Below are positions 7,723 through 16,183 of a stretch of DNA of 64,000 nt, piece by piece. The stretch's first letter is position 1, and each line of letters starts with the position of its first letter. Under the pieces are notes generated by a model. It was not told the DNA's origin, searched no databases, and was given only the letters and a program-made list of their open reading frames with translations. The DNA lies in contig CBDDGJ010000003.1 of NCBI GenBank assembly GCA_965227805.1, forward strand, positions 124,001-188,000, written 5' to 3'. The DNA comes from CBDDGJ01 sp965227805. GTDB taxonomy: Bacteria; Pseudomonadota; Alphaproteobacteria; RS24. The translations under genes and the position numbers were made by a program.

Positions 7723-8304
7723 TCATTCCCTCTCTATATCCTGCACCGTATCAATATCTTTGAGAATGCCTTTATCATCCACGGCGCACATATGAATTTT
7801 ATGTTCATTTTGGCTTAAGATATTGCGTGCCCCCTCATCCCCCTCCAGTGCAGCAAGCGCAGGAAAATAAGCGCGCCCGAATAATACCGGATGGCCACGC
7901 TGCCCCTGATAGCCCGGGAGAATAATGTCATAGCGCGGCGCATATTGCTCAAAGGCGCGCGCCAATATAAGGTAAATATCCGGTGTAATAAAGGGCATAT
8001 CGCCCAACGCAATAAAGCAGGCATCACATGCAAAAAGTGTGCGCACGCCAATAGCCAAAGACGTGCCCATACCATCTTCAGCATACGGATTTTCTACCGC
8101 ATGAAACCCGAAGCACGCTGCCCATTCATGCAAGGCTTTATCTTGCGGGCGAATAACCAGAATTTTTTGCCGGAAAGAAAATGCCGCCACACGTTCCAAT
8201 ACATGTTGCACAAGCGGCTTTTTATGTAAAGGTGCATGTAATTTATTGCCACCAAAGCGTGCCCCCTTGCCGGCTGCTAGAATAATGAGGGAAAATGTTT
8301 CCAT
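7723..8304 (-). CDS. mocA: Molybdenum cofactor cytidylyltransferase-like NTP transferase
   Basis: A 193-residue nucleotidyltransferase of the MobA/MocA type. The nucleotide loop is 'ILAAGKGARFGGNKL' at residues about 8-22; 'FIALGDMPFI' carries the metal-binding Asp, and 'LPGYQGQRGHPVLFGR' the substrate side. MocA-type enzymes load CTP onto molybdopterin for xanthine dehydrogenase-family hydroxylases. The start shares one base with the XdhC stop (TAATG), and XdhC assists the same enzyme family, which supports this over a MobA (GTP) role. No molybdoenzyme structural gene is in the window. Confidence 0.75.
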   Translation of the reverse strand: METFSLIILAAGKGARFGGNKLHAPLHKKPLVQHVLERVAAFSFRQKILVIRPQDKALHEWAACFGFHAVENPYAEDGMGTSLAIGVRTLFACDACFIALGDMPFITPDIYLILARAFEQYAPRYDIILPGYQGQRGHPVLFGRAYFPALAALEGDEGARNILSQNEHKIHMCAVDDKGILKDIDTVQDIERE

Positions 8305-9224
8305 TATTTTTGCGCGTCGATAATATTGATAAGCTGTGCCATAATTGCAACGGCTATCTCACGCGGATTGCGCGCGCCAATGGATAATCCGACAGGCGCG
8401 AAAATCTCATCTGCCTGCCGCCTGGTCGGGGCTTGCACGGCTAAATCTGCCAGACGTGCCGCATGGGTTGCGCGGCTTCCCAGCGCACCAATATAGGCAC
8501 ATTTTGAGTTAAGCGCCGCATGTAAAATAGGTATTTCCCATTCATGCTCATGAAATAAAGTGACCACCGCACTATGGGCATCAAATGCATCTGGCGCAAA
8601 TTTTTGCCGATGTGTTATATGGCGCGGTTGTGCGCCCAATGCTGCAAGCATATCCATCTGCGCGGCCTCCGGCGTATAAGCTATAATTTCAAAACCTGCG
8701 GCATGCGCCACCGCGCTAAAACTCGCAAGATTTACCCCATTGCCAAAGGCATGAATATGAAATGGCGGCGGATATGTTTTTGTAAAATCAAAGTGCGGTT
8801 TTTCATCTGCCGTAATGATGCGGCTTTGCATCACCGTTTTATCAACCCCCATAATAAGCGGTTTACGCGCAGAGTGGGCATGATAAAACTCTCTAATCAA
8901 TGTGGCGGCATGGCGTGTTTCAAAAAAAACATCAATGCCCGCCCCGCAAGGCAACTTTATATCCATATAGGGTGATCCCGCGCCATAGCGGATAATCTGA
9001 TTATGCGCGTCTTGCATAAGCAAACCGGCTTGTGTGATAATGGATTGCTCGGCACACCCGCCCGAAATCATACCGCACGCAGCGCCCGCTTCATTTACCA
9101 CAAGTCTGCTCCCGACTGGTCGCGGCGAAGACCCATAAACGTCAATGAGCGTCACCAAAGCAACACGCTTTCCCGCTTCACACCATGCAAAAGCAGTCGG
9201 AATAACATTTTCAACAAAATGCAT
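8304..9224 (-). CDS. xdhC: XdhC/CoxI family molybdoenzyme maturation protein
   Basis: A 306-residue protein with the XdhC signature 'VTLIDVYGSSPRPVGSRL' and 'GMISGGCAEQSI' in the N-terminal part, a Rossmann-like middle and the C-terminal 'YIGALGSRATHAARLADL' followed by 'GLSIGARNPREIAVAI'. Family members bind and sulphurate molybdopterin cofactor before insertion into xanthine dehydrogenase or CO dehydrogenase-type enzymes. It sits between a TauD-like dioxygenase (9-nt gap) and the MocA-like gene (1-nt overlap), so it is translated from the same message as both. Confidence 0.85.
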   Translation of the reverse strand: MHFVENVIPTAFAWCEAGKRVALVTLIDVYGSSPRPVGSRLVVNEAGAACGMISGGCAEQSIITQAGLLMQDAHNQIIRYGAGSPYMDIKLPCGAGIDVFFETRHAATLIREFYHAHSARKPLIMGVDKTVMQSRIITADEKPHFDFTKTYPPPFHIHAFGNGVNLASFSAVAHAAGFEIIAYTPEAAQMDMLAALGAQPRHITHRQKFAPDAFDAHSAVVTLFHEHEWEIPILHAALNSKCAYIGALGSRATHAARLADLAVQAPTRRQADEIFAPVGLSIGARNPREIAVAIMAQLINIIDAQK

Positions 9225-9233
9225 ATATATGCT

Positions 9234-10067
9234 TTAAGCCGCTGCCATAAGCGATGTGCCCGCAAGCGTTATACGATGCATGAGGCGCGCATGGCCGGCA
9301 TAATCATTATTGGCAAAATGCCATGTATTTCGATTATCCCAAAAAGCGACCGCGCCTTGAGTCCAGTTAAATTCACAGGTAAAGGCGGGCTGTTCAACAT
9401 GGGCATAAAGCTCTTCCAATAGCGGACGACTTTGCTCATATGTCATGCCCTTAAAGCGAATGGTATGGGCGGGATTGACATAAAGCACAGGCCGCCCATC
9501 TTCAGGATGACGAATAACCACCGGATGCACCGCCTGACCGACCCGGTCCATACCGCCCAGCTTATCGGCCATATCTGTGGTGTGATAATAACCGCCTTCG
9601 CCATAAAGATGCTCATTGGAATGCACCGCATATAAAGCAGAAAGCCGCTCTTTCATACAAGAAGAAAGCGCATCATAGGCATGTGCCAAATGGGCGAAGC
9701 GTGTATTTCCGCCAGAAGGGGGCAACACACGCGCAACCAAAATTGATCCCAAAGCCGGCGCAGCATCATAAGAGTGATCCGTATGCCAGCCCCCGCCTAT
9801 ATTGGTGGTTTGCGCTTCATCCTTACGCACTTCGGCAATTTGGGGATAATTTTCAAGCGGGGTGAAAAATTTATTCACCACAATATCTCCCATAAGGCGG
9901 GCAAAATTCAGATGATCTTGCTCGCTTATGTCCTGATCCCGAAAGAATAATACACCATAACGGGCAAGATTGGCACGTAACACATGTGCATCATCTGCGT
10001 TTAAGTGTTTTATATCTATATCGCTAATTTGTGCGCCGCATCCGGGTGAAAAGGCATCCAGTTTCAT
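9234..10067 (-). CDS. TauD/TfdA-family 2-oxoglutarate dioxygenase
   Basis: A 277-residue non-haem iron oxygenase. The facial triad reads His95-x-Asp97 in 'GGGWHTDHSYD' and His250 in 'WDNRNTWHFANNDY', with the 2-oxoglutarate-binding Arg265 region 'RLMHRITLAG'. The enzyme would couple decarboxylation of 2-oxoglutarate to hydroxylation of a small substrate such as taurine, a phenoxy acid or another sulphonate. The start at 10067 has GAGGAT upstream; the preceding gene ends 10 nt before. The substrate is not identifiable, and no sulphonate transporter is nearby. Confidence 0.85.
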   Translation of the reverse strand: MKLDAFSPGCGAQISDIDIKHLNADDAHVLRANLARYGVLFFRDQDISEQDHLNFARLMGDIVVNKFFTPLENYPQIAEVRKDEAQTTNIGGGWHTDHSYDAAPALGSILVARVLPPSGGNTRFAHLAHAYDALSSCMKERLSALYAVHSNEHLYGEGGYYHTTDMADKLGGMDRVGQAVHPVVIRHPEDGRPVLYVNPAHTIRFKGMTYEQSRPLLEELYAHVEQPAFTCEFNWTQGAVAFWDNRNTWHFANNDYAGHARLMHRITLAGTSLMAAA

Positions 10068-10077
10068 TATATAATCC

Positions 10078-11124
10078 TCACATATCGTTAAATAAAGCCG
10101 CACAATCTGTATGCACAATCGCGGCATCAAAGCGCGCTTTGTCGGCGGCAGACAAAGCCGCATAGTCTTCGCGCAACCATTGTAAGCATTTCACCTGATA
10201 GGGAAATGGGTTTTGCCGCCATTGTGTGCCGTCCAACGTAAAATTCATTTGTGTTTCGCCTTTCATTACCGCCGCCGCATTAGCCAATAAATAGGGCACA
10301 TATGTATGCCCGATTTCTTGCAACACTGCCGTAAGGCTTGGCGGGATAGACGTTATATCCTCCCAGCCTGCCGCTTCATCAACCACATGGCCGGATAAAT
10401 CTTCCATTATACCCGTCCATGCATAAAGGCGCGGCGCTATATCTAGTATAATTTTTTGCGGGGTAGGATCAAAATGCGCCAAGCATGTTAGCTGCCCGTA
10501 AATCGCAAAATCTGCCGATGCGGGACGTTGCCCGAACATAAATGGAAATCCGGATGCAATATGCGCTTCGGCACAGGCCAGAAACCGCTTGAAACTTGCC
10601 TCAATAAGCGGCGCGGTTTGGACATTCGAACCGACATAAGATAAACGCCCGATCTGGCGGTCACGCACAAAATCAGCCAGCTTGTCCATCTCTGCATCTG
10701 GCATCGTAATATTGCCCCAAAGTGGTAAAATCTTCCCCGCCTGTCCAATATCAGCCGCATAAGACCAGCGATAATGAAACATGGATTTCGTCAACCATTC
10801 ATCGGCATAATCCTCCACCAACGCATTGAGCAACGCCAAAGCAGGGTCAGACGGAATAACATGTCGGCCATTATAGTCTTGCTCGAATTGGCGCAAAATG
10901 GGGGTGGAATCTGTAATGGCACTGTCTTCACCATCGGCATTTTTGATATAAAATGTCGGCAAAAGTGATACTTTCGGCTGCGGGCGACGTGATGCGCCAT
11001 CTTTTTTGAAGATGCGCGATTGCCATTCCACCCGATAAGGAATATGCCGATAGCGCATTAAGGCAAGCATTTTGCGGGTATAAGGCGAACCAGGTGCCCC
11101 CATAAGCTCTTGTGTTACGACCAT
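10078..11124 (-). CDS. Glutathione S-transferase-like protein, long form
   Basis: About 348 residues. The N-terminal thioredoxin-like domain starts 'LMGAPGSPYTRKMLALMRYR' and includes 'VSLLPTFYIKN' and 'SAITDSTPILRQFEQ', the GST pattern of a cis-Pro after a short loop and a Ser/Thr-rich glutathione site. The helical domain follows; the C-terminal roughly 80 residues extend beyond a normal GST. GGGAG lies 9 nt before the ATG at 11124. It heads the operon with the TauD-like, XdhC and MocA-like genes, divergent from an acyl-CoA synthetase. Confidence 0.75.
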   Translation of the reverse strand: MVVTQELMGAPGSPYTRKMLALMRYRHIPYRVEWQSRIFKKDGASRRPQPKVSLLPTFYIKNADGEDSAITDSTPILRQFEQDYNGRHVIPSDPALALLNALVEDYADEWLTKSMFHYRWSYAADIGQAGKILPLWGNITMPDAEMDKLADFVRDRQIGRLSYVGSNVQTAPLIEASFKRFLACAEAHIASGFPFMFGQRPASADFAIYGQLTCLAHFDPTPQKIILDIAPRLYAWTGIMEDLSGHVVDEAAGWEDITSIPPSLTAVLQEIGHTYVPYLLANAAAVMKGETQMNFTLDGTQWRQNPFPYQVKCLQWLREDYAALSAADKARFDAAIVHTDCAALFNDM

Positions 11125-11258
11125 ATAATTTGTCTCCCTCATAAGACCAGATATGAGGGTAATAAGAGCGCGTAAAAAATACAAGCAAAATAGTTGAAAA
11201 AAGCGCGCGGCTTTTATATGCTGGCAATCTCAAACAGATAATTAAGGGGGGATCATAT

Positions 11259-12881
11259 ATGGCATGGCAGTTTGGGGATATTCTCGACACAATCATTCCG
11301 ACATTACCGCAAGGGCATAAGGCGCTTGTGCATGGCGCGCGGGTTATTACATGGCAGGAACTGGATAAGCGATCAAATAATTTAGGGCGCGCTTTACGCA
11401 CACGTGGCGCACAAACGGGCGATAAGGTCGGCTTTTATATGCGCAATCGTCCCGAATATATAGAGCTATTTGCCGCTTGTTGTCGGGCGCGCCTCACCCA
11501 TGTGAACGTAAATTATCGTTATGTTGCCGATGAGGTTCATTATATTTTTGATAATTCCGATGCCACGGTTGTGGTCTATGGTGCGGAGTTTCGCGATAAT
11601 ATTGCACAATTACGCGACCGGCTGCCCAAGGTAAAAATCTGGATAGAAATTGACGGCAATGGCAATGAGCCCGAAGGCATAATGGCCTATGAAGCGTTAG
11701 TCAATGAAGGTGATGGCAGCAATCTTGATATTGAACGCGACGGCCTGGAAGATCTATTATTTCTTTATACAGGCGGCACAACCGGCATGCCCAAAGGGGT
11801 TATGTGGCAACATCATAATTTACGCGAAGCCCAAACCCTAACTTTGCGCGCCCTTGGCGAAGTTCCCGAAACGCCCGACGAGCTGGTCGATTTTATTAAA
11901 AACAAACATGCAACCGAAGGTGTAGAAGTGATCTGCCCCGCCTGCCCGCTTATGCATGGCACAGGATTATTCACCGCCATCAGCACGCTTTTTAATGGCG
12001 GCACAATCGTCACCCTGGAAGCAAGCTCACTCAATTCGCATGAATTATGGGCTGCCGTCCAAGAAAATAAAATCACCAATATTGCGATTGTCGGTGACGC
12101 CTTTGCAAACCCCATGTTGCAAGCTCTGGAGGAACACCCCGGGCAATATGATTTATCCAGCATTCAGGTGATTATTTCTTCCGGCGTTATGTGGAGCATG
12201 GAAAACAAGCAGGCTTTACTCGAACATATGCCGCAAGCTATTTTGGCTGATAGTTTCGGATCTTCCGAAGCGATTGGGTTTGGTACCTCGATGACCATGA
12301 AAGATATGCCGGTAAAAACCGCAAAATTCACCACCAATGATTTTTGCAAAGTATTTGACGAACATGATAATGAAATTCCGCGCGGCAGTGAAACCCCCGG
12401 CTTTATCGCCTTTGGTGGCCCCATCCCACGCGGCTATTATAAGGATGAGGCAAAAACCGCCAAGACATTCAAAACCATTAACGGGCAACGCTTCTCCATT
12501 CCCGGTGATTATTGTCTGGTCGCGGAAGATGGCACACTCACATTATTAGGGCGCGGTTCGGTTTGTATCAATTCTGCTGGCGAAAAAATCTATCCGGAAG
12601 AAGTTGAAGAAGCGCTAAAACTGCATGAAGCCATAGAAGATGCCCTCGTTGTCGGCGTGCCAGATGAAAAATGGGGACAGGCCGTAACCGGCATTGTAGA
12701 AATGGCGGAAGGTTATGAACTCAATCAAGAGGAATTGCGCCAATTTGTGCGCGCACGGCTTGCCGGCTATAAAACCCCGAAACATATTTTCACCGGTGGC
12801 CCCCCTTTTCGTGCCCCCAATGGCAAGGCCGATTATAAATCGGTTGGGGAATTTGCCAGACAACAGCTTGGAATAGAGTAA
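11259..12881 (+). CDS. AMP-forming acyl-CoA synthetase
   Basis: A 540-residue member of the ANL superfamily that activates a carboxylic acid as acyl-AMP and then forms acyl-CoA. The P-loop 'LYTGGTTGMPKGVMW' is near residue 170, 'ADSFGSSEAIGFG' forms the A5 region, 'GRGSVCINSAGEKIYPEEVE' the hinge, and 'FRAPNGKADYK' near the C-terminus holds the catalytic Lys. AAGGGGGG precedes the ATG. The next gene starts right after its TAA. The family is close to long-chain and fadD3/13-like synthetases; chain length is not readable. Confidence 0.9.
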   Translation: MAWQFGDILDTIIPTLPQGHKALVHGARVITWQELDKRSNNLGRALRTRGAQTGDKVGFYMRNRPEYIELFAACCRARLTHVNVNYRYVADEVHYIFDNSDATVVVYGAEFRDNIAQLRDRLPKVKIWIEIDGNGNEPEGIMAYEALVNEGDGSNLDIERDGLEDLLFLYTGGTTGMPKGVMWQHHNLREAQTLTLRALGEVPETPDELVDFIKNKHATEGVEVICPACPLMHGTGLFTAISTLFNGGTIVTLEASSLNSHELWAAVQENKITNIAIVGDAFANPMLQALEEHPGQYDLSSIQVIISSGVMWSMENKQALLEHMPQAILADSFGSSEAIGFGTSMTMKDMPVKTAKFTTNDFCKVFDEHDNEIPRGSETPGFIAFGGPIPRGYYKDEAKTAKTFKTINGQRFSIPGDYCLVAEDGTLTLLGRGSVCINSAGEKIYPEEVEEALKLHEAIEDALVVGVPDEKWGQAVTGIVEMAEGYELNQEELRQFVRARLAGYKTPKHIFTGGPPFRAPNGKADYKSVGEFARQQLGIE

Positions 12882-13982
12882 ATGGCTACGCGCGTGCTTG
12901 CTGTATTTGGCGTAACCGGCGCCGAATATATTCCGATGCTGGCCGAAGCATTGCCACAATGGGAGGTTAAAGGCTGGACACAAAGCGATCCGCCGCATAT
13001 GCGCGATGCGCTTATTGCCGCATGTGAAGCCGCCGTCATTAGTGCGGATTTTCTGCTGGCAGAAGGTAATTTCGGCGCGCTGTTAAGCGGGGACAGACTG
13101 AAAGTCATTCTACAGCCCTGGGTGGGCACAGACTGGGTTGACGTCAATATGCTCCCCAAGGGCATAAAAATATGCAATGCCGGCGGCCATGCCGTGCCTA
13201 TGGCAGAATATGTGCTCGGCACCATGCTGGAACACACGCTGGAATTACGCATTATGGATGGTGATATGCGCGCCGGGCGCTGGTTTCGTTCAGGCCGTAA
13301 TAATGCTGCCGGGGCGCGCCACCATGATTTACGCGGTAAAACATTGAGCATTATCGGCTATGGTGAAATCGGCACAGCCATTGCCCAACGGGCAGCCGCA
13401 TTTGACATGCGGCTCATTGCCCTTGCCCGTTCCCTACGGCCACACCCGCCTGCCCCGCTTGATTTTATCGGTGTGCAAGCCGATCTGCATGATGTTTTGG
13501 CGCAAAGCGATTATATCGCCCTATGTTGCGACCTAAACGCCGAAACCATGGGCATGATTGATGCTGCCGCTTTTGGCGTCATGAAACCCGAGGCGTATAT
13601 TATCAATGTCGCGCGCGGCGAAGTGATAGAGGAAGCCCCCTTTTATGATGCGCTTAAACATAAGCGCATTGCCGGTGCCGCGATTGATACCTGGTATCGC
13701 TACCCACAAAATATTATTGACCCCGAAACCGACCCCGATAGAGGCGGTATATTTTGCGGTTCACAATATGATTTTTACGCGCTGGATAATGTATTGTGCA
13801 CCCCGCATTGTGCGGCGCATACATTTGGTGCAGATAAGGGACGTTATGAATCCATCGCCGAAAGCCTGCAAGCCTATAGCGCGGGCAAAGACGTGAAGCG
13901 CCATGTGCTCACCGGCACCGGAAAGGCCAGCTTTGAAATGCCCCTGGCCGGCCATGGCACCATCAATAAAAAAGAAACGTAA
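12882..13982 (+). CDS. D-isomer-specific 2-hydroxyacid dehydrogenase family protein
   Basis: A 366-residue NAD-dependent dehydrogenase. The Rossmann motif 'SIIGYGEIGTAIAQRAA' is near residue 155; the catalytic Arg sits in 'NVARGEVIEEAPFYDAL' near residue 244, and the catalytic His in 'CTPHCAAHTFG' near residue 309. The reaction would be reduction of a 2-keto acid to a D-2-hydroxy acid or the reverse. The ATG follows the acyl-CoA synthetase stop with no gap, so the two are cotranscribed. The closest function (phosphoglycerate, glyoxylate or other) cannot be settled. Confidence 0.85.
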   Translation: MATRVLAVFGVTGAEYIPMLAEALPQWEVKGWTQSDPPHMRDALIAACEAAVISADFLLAEGNFGALLSGDRLKVILQPWVGTDWVDVNMLPKGIKICNAGGHAVPMAEYVLGTMLEHTLELRIMDGDMRAGRWFRSGRNNAAGARHHDLRGKTLSIIGYGEIGTAIAQRAAAFDMRLIALARSLRPHPPAPLDFIGVQADLHDVLAQSDYIALCCDLNAETMGMIDAAAFGVMKPEAYIINVARGEVIEEAPFYDALKHKRIAGAAIDTWYRYPQNIIDPETDPDRGGIFCGSQYDFYALDNVLCTPHCAAHTFGADKGRYESIAESLQAYSAGKDVKRHVLTGTGKASFEMPLAGHGTINKKET

Positions 13983-14036
13983 ATATATGCGGCAAGTGGG
14001 TTAGGCGCGTAAAATCTGCGCGCTTCCCAATATGCG

Positions 14037-14384
14037 CTAAAATTTAATTATAGACACCAAAATACCGGTTTGAGCAACAAATAACCCAATAACCCATATA
14101 ATCGTTTGCATTCTGGATTTAGTCGTATCGTGTCGCAAGGCTTCCATCTCTTTTTGCATTTCCATACGAAACGTTTCCATCTCTTTTTGCATTTCTATAC
14201 GAAATGTTTCCATCTCTTTTTGCATTTCTATACGAAACGTTTCCATATCTTGCTTGGTAACAAGGTTGGAATTGATCATGGTAATTTGTTCATCCGCCAG
14301 CGTTTCGGCCTGTTGCTCGGTAAATCCGTTTGCAACCAAGCGTTTAACAAATTTATGCGTATCAAAATTTATAGCCTCACTCAT
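14037..14384 (-). CDS. DUF1640/CCDC90-like coiled-coil membrane-anchored protein
   Basis: A protein of about 115 residues with three parts: an N-terminal helical region ('FDTHKFVKRLVANGFTEQQA' continuing to 'ETLADEQITMI'), a coiled coil made of near-identical 11-residue units ('METFRIEMQKE' style), and a C-terminal membrane helix of about 20 residues. This order matches the DUF1640/CCDC90 family, whose mitochondrial members act around the calcium uniporter; the bacterial role is unknown. The ATG at 14384 is chosen because the family begins near 'MSEAINF'. Confidence 0.72.
   Translation of the reverse strand: MSEAINFDTHKFVKRLVANGFTEQQAETLADEQITMINSNLVTKQDMETFRIEMQKEMETFRIEMQKEMETFRMEMQKEMEALRHDTTKSRMQTIIWVIGLFVAQTGILVSIIKF
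14144..14242. repeat. Three 33-bp tandem repeats inside a coiled-coil gene
   Basis: Units start at 14144, 14177 and 14210 with exact 33-bp spacing, and a partial fourth unit starts at 14243. They differ by one or two bases and each encodes 11 residues (M-E-T-F-R-x-E-M-Q-K-E), so copy changes keep the reading frame. Each unit adds about one and a half heptads of coiled coil. Confidence 0.9.
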
Positions 14385-14435
14385 GCATTTACCATAACAC
14401 ATGATATGATGTTTTTCAATCCGGTTTAGTCATAT

Positions 14436-14888
14436 TCACATACGCTGCTCATCCAGCAAAACACGAATATGGGCAAGCTGATTCCAAAGCGCATGAATAT
14501 CCGGCAATGCCAGCGCGTCATTGAGCGTCTCCAAATCATCGCGCATGGATAATATGGCCGCCTGATGTATATCTTTCCCCGCTTGCGTAAGCCATAAGGT
14601 TTTGCTGCGCTTGTCTTGCGGATTATTTTTTAATTCGATAAACCCGTTTTTATGCAAAAGAGAAACAGTATGGCTCATTGTGGTATTTGCCACTTGAAAA
14701 GCACGTGCCAGCTTTTTGGGCGTTGTCCCCTCGCCCACGCGACGCAAATGATTAAGCACGCCAAATTGTGCCAGCGATAAGGGCGGCGGCATTTTTTGCG
14801 TGAAAACAGCTGTCGTCAGCTGATTGATAATTGCAATTTCATTAATCACCGCAAATAGAAGTGGCGGCTTATACACATCATCCGACAA
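14436..14888 (-). CDS. MarR family transcriptional regulator
   Basis: A 150-residue winged-helix repressor. The recognition region spans about residues 53-100: 'TTPKKLARAFQVANTTMSHT' is the helix-turn-helix and 'NPQDKRSKTLWLTQAG' the wing with the conserved D-x-R. N- and C-terminal helices would form the dimer interface. Its start overlaps the end of the upstream oxidoreductase gene by 11 bp, so the regulator is the second gene of a two-gene operon and probably controls the promoter in front of it in response to a small aromatic or oxidant ligand. Confidence 0.9.
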   Translation of the reverse strand: MSDDVYKPPLLFAVINEIAIINQLTTAVFTQKMPPPLSLAQFGVLNHLRRVGEGTTPKKLARAFQVANTTMSHTVSLLHKNGFIELKNNPQDKRSKTLWLTQAGKDIHQAAILSMRDDLETLNDALALPDIHALWNQLAHIRVLLDEQRM

Positions 14889-15972
14889 GTTTTTTCTCCA
14901 AATGCCAACGCGGTGAAGCGGCTATTTGTGGACCATAACCGATTCGTCCTAGCATTTGGATTGTCTCACCATCCGGCGCAAACTCTTGATGAATGGCATC
15001 ATAATGCGGTTTCATTTCCTCATATTCCTGCAAAGCCTGGCTAATAGGGTGCAGGCTAAGCCCCATTTGCGTTGTGGTTAAATTTATCCGCGCCCATTTG
15101 CGTCCAGCTTCTATTTGCGCGTAACGATTATTTTCTTTCGTTTTAAGTAAAATGTAATTTTGTGTCGCCGCCAGCATGGTGTGATACATATCCAGCCCCT
15201 GCTTATAAGCTGTGTGCTGTGGGTCTTGCACAGTTTCGCGCGTTATTTGCCCGGTGAGCTGCAAAATCTCCAGCATCGCGCCACCTAAATCAATTCCGTC
15301 GGGCGAAGCGTTAATCTCTGCCTTGCCAAAACGCATTAAATCCGCGCTTTCCTTCATCGTGCGCGGCGTCTCATATTCGACATCAAACGCATCGATACTG
15401 ATTTTTCTAAGACGATCGATTTTTTGCGGTTCGTCAATCACCGCACCAAAGCGGCTTAAAGCCTGTTTTTGGGCGGGCGTAAGCGGCTTATCTGTAAACG
15501 GTTCCTTACACGAACGCCGGGCAAGAATATGCGGGAATAGCGCATCTGCCGCAATACCTTCCTCTAGCGTCACATGTGCCACCGCCCCGTCTTCACCATC
15601 GGGAAAATAACGCATATTTGCCTGATACCCCCGTGCCGAGGCGGCAATGGCCAGCAATTCCAAAAAACATCCCATGCCAATGGTAAGCTGTCGATCGAAT
15701 GGATCGGTATGTGGCAGGTCTTTATGTTTATCGCGATAAACATAAATGCTACCACTTCGTGATAAATCAATCATCCATGGCTGGCGATTATGCGGGTTAG
15801 GTGCTAAAATCGCATAAGATAGTGCAAATTTACGCGGGTCTTCATATTGTCCGGCCATAATCCATGGTTCCAGTGCCTTTTCTGGCGTGCGCGTGAGTGC
15901 AAATCCGCCTAAAGCTGCGGCTGATATAATCGTCCCGCCGCCTAAAATACGTAAAAAATGTCGTCTTTTCAT
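14878..15972 (-). CDS. Acg-like FMN-binding nitroreductase-family protein with Tat signal
   Basis: A 364-residue protein beginning with a twin-arginine leader ('MKRRHFLRILGGG', then a hydrophobic stretch to about residue 27). The body has 'ILAPNPHNRQPWMIDL', the flavin-binding N-terminal motif of Acg-type nitroreductases, and ends 'PHYDAIHQEFAPDGETIQML' continuing to 'GRIGYGP'. Acg relatives bind FMN and may lack classical nitroreductase activity. AAGGAGG stands just before the ATG. It is the first gene of the operon with MarR, downstream of a strong promoter. Confidence 0.85.
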   Translation of the reverse strand: MKRRHFLRILGGGTIISAAALGGFALTRTPEKALEPWIMAGQYEDPRKFALSYAILAPNPHNRQPWMIDLSRSGSIYVYRDKHKDLPHTDPFDRQLTIGMGCFLELLAIAASARGYQANMRYFPDGEDGAVAHVTLEEGIAADALFPHILARRSCKEPFTDKPLTPAQKQALSRFGAVIDEPQKIDRLRKISIDAFDVEYETPRTMKESADLMRFGKAEINASPDGIDLGGAMLEILQLTGQITRETVQDPQHTAYKQGLDMYHTMLAATQNYILLKTKENNRYAQIEAGRKWARINLTTTQMGLSLHPISQALQEYEEMKPHYDAIHQEFAPDGETIQMLGRIGYGPQIAASPRWHLEKKLVG

Positions 15973-16002
15973 GGTTTCCTCCTTATTTATTACTATGTTG
16001 CT

Positions 16003-16033
16003 TAATATATTACGAAATAGAATTATATGTCAA
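16003..16033 (-). promoter_or_regulatory. Promoter with palindromic site for the acg-marR operon
   Basis: On the minus strand a TTGACA -35 box (16028-16033) is followed after 17-18 bp by ATATAT/TATATT (16004-16010). A perfect 10-bp palindrome, TAATATATTA at 16003-16012, covers the -10 box. This is where a MarR dimer would block transcription, so autoregulation by the downstream MarR gene is a fair inference. Confidence 0.55.
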
Positions 16034-16183
16034 GGAAATATATAAAATGCGTGGGGAAAATAGTAGCAGTCTTACTATATGTAACAAGCGCCCTATATGC
16101 AGGACCATAATACTGAGAGATGCGGATATCCGCCCCCTCTATTTACGCTTGCCCTTCTGCACCCTTTCTGGCACAAGCACATA

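Noticed and set aside
14144..14242. CRISPR-like array
   Set aside because: The 33-bp units are contiguous without spacers and lie inside a coding frame.
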